From contig JAUSLL010000015.1 in NCBI GenBank assembly GCA_030649335.1, positions 121,746 through 156,647 on the forward strand: DNA of 34,902 nt, in the 5' to 3' direction. Below, one piece after another: positions 32,587 through 34,902 of the stretch (positions are counted from its first letter, which is position 1; each line of letters begins with the position of its first letter). Position numbers and translations under genes: made by a program. The notes beneath the pieces are model-generated. The model was given only the letters and a program-made list of their open reading frames with translations. It searched no databases and was not told the origin of the DNA. The DNA comes from Parvibaculum sp. (GTDB lineage Bacteria > Pseudomonadota > Alphaproteobacteria > Parvibaculales > Parvibaculaceae).

Positions 32587-33471
32587 TCAGGCCCATGTCT
32601 TGCGCCATGCGGCAATAGCTTCGCCGATTTCATGCGGACTGTCTTCCTGGAGGAAGTGATTGCCCTTTACTGTGATTTCGGTCTGGTTCTTCCATGATCG
32701 GCAGAATTCGCGCTGCGCGCCGATCAGAATGGCGCCGGGATCTGCGTTGACAAAAAGCTTGGGCAGACCGTTGGCGGCCATCCAGTCGGCGTAGGATTGC
32801 ACGAGATCTACAACATCCTGTGGCGAGCCTCCGAGCGGAATTTGTCGCGGCCATGTCAGCGTTGGACGGCGGTCTTCGCCGGCCTCCTTGAAGGGGCGGC
32901 GATAGACTTCCATTTCCGCGTTCGACAATTTGCGCATGATCGAGCCCGGCAGTACCGCTTCAATGAAGAGGTTTTTTTCGAGGATCATTGCCTCGCCTTC
33001 GTCTGAGCGAAAGCCTTCAAATATGCGCCGCGCCGCAGGGCTCCATTCGTCCCAGGTCAACGGCCGTACAATTCCTTCCATATAGGCGATGCCCTTGATC
33101 TTGGAGCGGTTGCGGTTTGCCCAGTCAAAGCCGAGCGCCGAACCCCAGTCGTGGATCACAAGGGTCACATTTTTTTCGACACCCATCGTCTCGAGAAATG
33201 AATCGAGAAAGCGGCGATGCTCGCGGAACGTGTAGCGTTCAGGTCCTGATGGTTCGAGCTTGTCACTGTCGCCCATGCCGATGAGATCTGGGGCGATGCA
33301 ACGGCCCTGATCTTTGAGATGTGGCATGACGTTGCGCCACAAATAGGAGGAAGTCGGATTGCCATGCAGAAAGACGATCGGATCGCCGGCGCCCATTTCT
33401 GAATAGGTCATGGTGCGACCCGAAATTGTCGCGGATTTTTTGGGCAGTTCGTCAGGAGAGATGGCGGACAT
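32587..33471 (-). CDS. Haloalkane dehalogenase, HLD-II subfamily (LinB-like)
   Basis: A 294-residue alpha/beta hydrolase that cleaves carbon-halogen bonds of haloalkanes to alcohols. All five catalytic positions of LinB occur at the same residue numbers: halide-binding Asn38 (FLHGNPTSSYLWRN) and Trp109, nucleophile Asp108 (VIHDWGSALGFDWAN), acid Glu132 (IAYMEGIVRPL) and base His272 (GNHFLQEDSPHEIG). IAPDLIGMGDSDKLEPSG and RRPTLTWPRQIPLGG also match that subfamily closely. Natural substrate unknown. The frame is open far upstream, but the start is taken as the ATG at 33471. It has no signal peptide under this start. It stands alone, between cytochrome b561 and a lipid A deacylase, ~1.3 kb from an IS5 element. 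Confidence 0.93.
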   Translation of the reverse strand: MSAISPDELPKKSATISGRTMTYSEMGAGDPIVFLHGNPTSSYLWRNVMPHLKDQGRCIAPDLIGMGDSDKLEPSGPERYTFREHRRFLDSFLETMGVEKNVTLVIHDWGSALGFDWANRNRSKIKGIAYMEGIVRPLTWDEWSPAARRIFEGFRSDEGEAMILEKNLFIEAVLPGSIMRKLSNAEMEVYRRPFKEAGEDRRPTLTWPRQIPLGGSPQDVVDLVQSYADWMAANGLPKLFVNADPGAILIGAQREFCRSWKNQTEITVKGNHFLQEDSPHEIGEAIAAWRKTWA

Positions 33472-33597
33472 TGGTTTGATCCCTGTCTGCCGCCCTTGTT
33501 GTGCGCAGCGGGGGCGGAGGCCGCAAAGGCAGCGCGAAGGATAGCGGTGCATTGGCCCCGACGCAAAAGCACAAAAATGACAAATGACCCGTGCAGC

Positions 33598-33624
33598 AAA
33601 AAGGGCGCCCTCAATGGACGCCCT
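33598..33624 (-). terminator. Rho-independent terminator after the PagL-type gene
   Basis: On the minus strand AGGGCG and CGCCCT form a 6-bp stem, extendable with a CC/GG pair around a one-base bulge, followed by TTTTT (complement of 33598-33602). It lies ~30 bases past the stop of the PagL-type gene. Confidence 0.65.
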
Positions 33625-33653
33625 CTTGATCTTAGTCACATCAAGCGATGATG

Positions 33654-34202
33654 TCAGAATGTGTAGCCGTAACGCACGCCGACGTCTGTCATGCCGGGGT
33701 TCGAATTGCATAATCCGGCATTCGACATGTGATCCATAGTGACCATGACCGTGGAATTGGCGCTCACGCGGTAGCCTAGCGACACATTCTCGTGAAAGAG
33801 AACGCGGCAACCCAGATTGACTTGCGTTGCCGTCTTGACGTCCGTTTCGCCGTCGTGGATGGCAGCGCCGAAGCCGCCTTCCATGAAGAAGGCCTGTGTG
33901 AAGTCATAATTCCAGACCAGGCCGGAATAGAGGCTCGAGGTGCCATTGCCGGTGTTGACGTTGGCGCCGATGTTAATGCGCGGTTTAGCCATCCATTGCA
34001 GCCATTCCGGCGATTTGAACAACACTTCCAGATTGATGTCCGGATCGCTGGTTTCATAGCGTGAACCGGTCAGATCGGAATTGTGATCGTAAATGCCGAT
34101 ACGCAATTCATCGACAAAACCATCGCCAGCCAGAGCCGGAGCGGACAGGCCTAAAAGCGCTGCGATGATTGCACCGCCCCTCAACACTTTCGATTTGAAC
34201 AA
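33654..34202 (-). CDS. Lipid A 3-O-deacylase (PagL) family outer-membrane protein
   Basis: A 182-residue beta-barrel enzyme expected to remove the 3-position acyl chain of lipid A. A signal peptide ends near residue 25 (LSAPALAGDG). The active site of the family is MDHMSNAGLCNSNPG: His158 and Ser160, with Asn-Ala-Gly and NPG conserved. The Glu of the Pseudomonas triad has no clear match in TDVGVRYGYTF, so Asp in that segment may substitute. The chain ends in Phe, as outer-membrane proteins do. The start is TTG at 34202, with AGGGGG five bases upstream. A terminator follows. Confidence 0.85.
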   Translation of the reverse strand: MFKSKVLRGGAIIAALLGLSAPALAGDGFVDELRIGIYDHNSDLTGSRYETSDPDINLEVLFKSPEWLQWMAKPRINIGANVNTGNGTSSLYSGLVWNYDFTQAFFMEGGFGAAIHDGETDVKTATQVNLGCRVLFHENVSLGYRVSANSTVMVTMDHMSNAGLCNSNPGMTDVGVRYGYTF

Positions 34203-34386
34203 TGTAACCCCCTAGAAGCGCCCTAAACACGCCGTTTAATTTGTGGTCGGTTTTATCCCGATCAACAAAATAGCGGGTCGTGTCCTAATTTCAGGTGAGC
34301 GTAACAGACATTTTACCGGCCAGTGTCGGCATAAATGTCACGATCTCTCCCAGATATTCACGTCTGGCCAAGGGGGTATCCGGAGA

Positions 34387-34575
34387 TCAGGACGTGAAGT
34401 AGAGCGCCGCCATCAACGAAACGACGGCAATAAACTGCAGCACAACGCGCCAGCGCATCAGTGACTGTGATCGTGAGGCTGACCCGCCGCGCGCCATATT
34501 CAGCAGGCCAAGCAGCAGGACGATGAGCACCGCACCCATGAAGATAGGGACGAGATAGTTTGCAAGATTTTCCAT
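34387..34575 (-). CDS. Twin-transmembrane (HIG1-like) small protein
   Basis: A 62-residue protein of two membrane helices (residues ~7-28 and ~42-60) linked by MARGGSASRSQSLMRWRVVLQ, the pattern of alphaproteobacterial 'twin transmembrane' proteins related to the HIG1 domain. HIG1 proteins bind respiratory complexes in mitochondria; the bacterial role is not known. ATGs at 34599 and 34575 are both in frame; I chose the second because relatives begin just before the first helix. In related genomes such a gene often sits directly before the PduO-type adenosyltransferase; here b561, the dehalogenase and the PagL-type gene lie between. Confidence 0.8.
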   Translation of the reverse strand: MENLANYLVPIFMGAVLIVLLLGLLNMARGGSASRSQSLMRWRVVLQFIAVVSLMAALYFTS

Positions 34576-34759
34576 GGCTATTCTTTGGCTTTTCGCCATC
34601 CATTAGGTTTGTGAGGCGATAACAGCTGTTCTTGGTCTTCAGAGCAAGCTCAATGGATCCGGTGCACATATCAGGTAGGTAGGGTTATTTGAGCCCGCGA
34701 TCCAAACACCATTGATCTCTTTGGCGGTCGTATTGGTGCGGACCGATTTGTTCAAATGC

Positions 34760-34763
34760 CTAA
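34760..34763. other. Likely target-site duplication CTAA of the IS5-type element
   Basis: CTAA directly precedes GAGCCTGCTC, the left end of the insertion sequence. IS5-family elements of this group typically duplicate a 3-4 base YTAR site, so CTAA is the expected target; the second copy lies outside the window. Confidence 0.45.
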
Positions 34764-34902
34764 GAGCCTGCTCCAAAAAGGAGTGAGTGATTTCAGCGAC
34801 TTATGATTCTCTGTGATTTGCGAAGACCACGGAGGATCAGATGGCCTGGACTGAAATCACTCGCCGGCAGTATGAGCGGCGTTGCGCGCGTTACGCAAGC
34901 GA
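34764..34902 (+). mobile_element. IS5-family insertion sequence, left end (cut by window edge)
   Basis: The left terminal sequence GAGCCTGCTCCAAAAAGGAG begins here, right after a CTAA target site, followed 58 bases later by the transposase gene. The arrangement (short left end, strong ribosome-binding site, MAWTEITRRQYERRC start) is that of the IS1031-like group of IS5. The right end is beyond the window. Confidence 0.7.
34841..34902 (+). CDS. IS5-family transposase, N-terminus only
   Basis: Twenty residues are visible: MAWTEITRRQYERRCARYAS, the start of IS5/IS1031-group transposases, which continue with a DLTDEEW-type motif in relatives. GGAGG lies five bases before the ATG. The catalytic DDE residues are outside the window. 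Confidence 0.75.
   Translation, partial: MAWTEITRRQYERRCARYAS

Noticed and set aside
33472-33810. N-terminal extension of the dehalogenase
   Set aside because: The ATG at 33471 places all catalytic residues at LinB numbering; the upstream part is Arg/Cys/His-rich noise that overlaps the terminator region of the neighbouring gene.
1-34902. CRISPR arrays, tRNA or rRNA genes, prophage genes, toxin-antitoxin or defence systems
   Set aside because: I looked for regular direct repeats, cloverleaf and rRNA landmarks, phage structural or integrase genes and defence-type gene pairs and found none; the only mobile DNA seen is the IS5 end at the right edge.

Overview
The window is chromosomal DNA of an alphaproteobacterium. 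Moderately high G+C, dense gene packing with many ATGA-type start/stop overlaps, and several alphaproteobacterial markers support this: a CpdR-type response regulator, a perfect CtrA box (TTAA-N7-TTAAC), DUF2125, the TIGR02302/DUF4175 protein, a twin-transmembrane HIG1-like protein, and the ftsE-ftsX-ydcF-plsC and lysA-lptM-argH orders. The exact order cannot be fixed from sequence alone; Parvibaculales or Hyphomicrobiales would fit. Most of the window is core metabolism and cell-envelope or cell-cycle genes. I see no CRISPR array, no rRNA or tRNA gene, no prophage and no defence island.

Left part (1-8340): a cupin (cut by the edge) and glyoxalase II, then a divergent methyltransferase. Next is the methionine pair metX-metW, behind a good promoter and a leader with three tandem hairpins. 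The divergent aromatic amino-acid operon follows: a chorismate mutase with a degenerate prephenate-dehydratase-like tail, a HisC-type aminotransferase and prephenate dehydrogenase. A DUF2125 protein runs tail-to-tail against tyrA. Middle part (8379-17466): ChaC-type gamma-glutamylcyclotransferase, a YcaQ-type DNA glycosylase, a VOC protein, two orphan A+T-richer genes (a four-helix membrane protein and an anchored nuclease-like protein), the B12-dependent class II ribonucleotide reductase, then plsC, ydcF, ftsX and ftsE on the minus strand.

Centre-right (17695-26934): a zinc-ribbon/DUF3426 membrane protein divergent from ftsE with the CtrA box between them, hpt-cpdR, the large TIGR02302 protein, lysA, the small lipoprotein lptM and argH. 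A TlpA-type thioredoxin and a methyltransferase follow. Right part (27034-34902): two tandem stand-alone PAS-domain paralogues, 3-hydroxybutyryl-CoA dehydrogenase, the electron-transfer flavoprotein operon etfB-etfA with a clear promoter and terminator, the PduO-type cobalamin adenosyltransferase (which makes the cofactor used by the ribonucleotide reductase), a cytochrome b561, and a LinB-like haloalkane dehalogenase with a complete catalytic pentad. Last come a PagL-type lipid A deacylase, the twin-TM protein and the left end of an IS5-family insertion sequence that runs off the window.

The most interesting leads are the structured leader of metXW, the chorismate mutase with a vestigial dehydratase/ACT tail, the overlapping alternative inverted repeats upstream of the class II ribonucleotide reductase, the CtrA box in the ftsE/DUF3426 intergenic region, and the LinB-like dehalogenase near an IS5 element. 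None is proof of a wholly new system.
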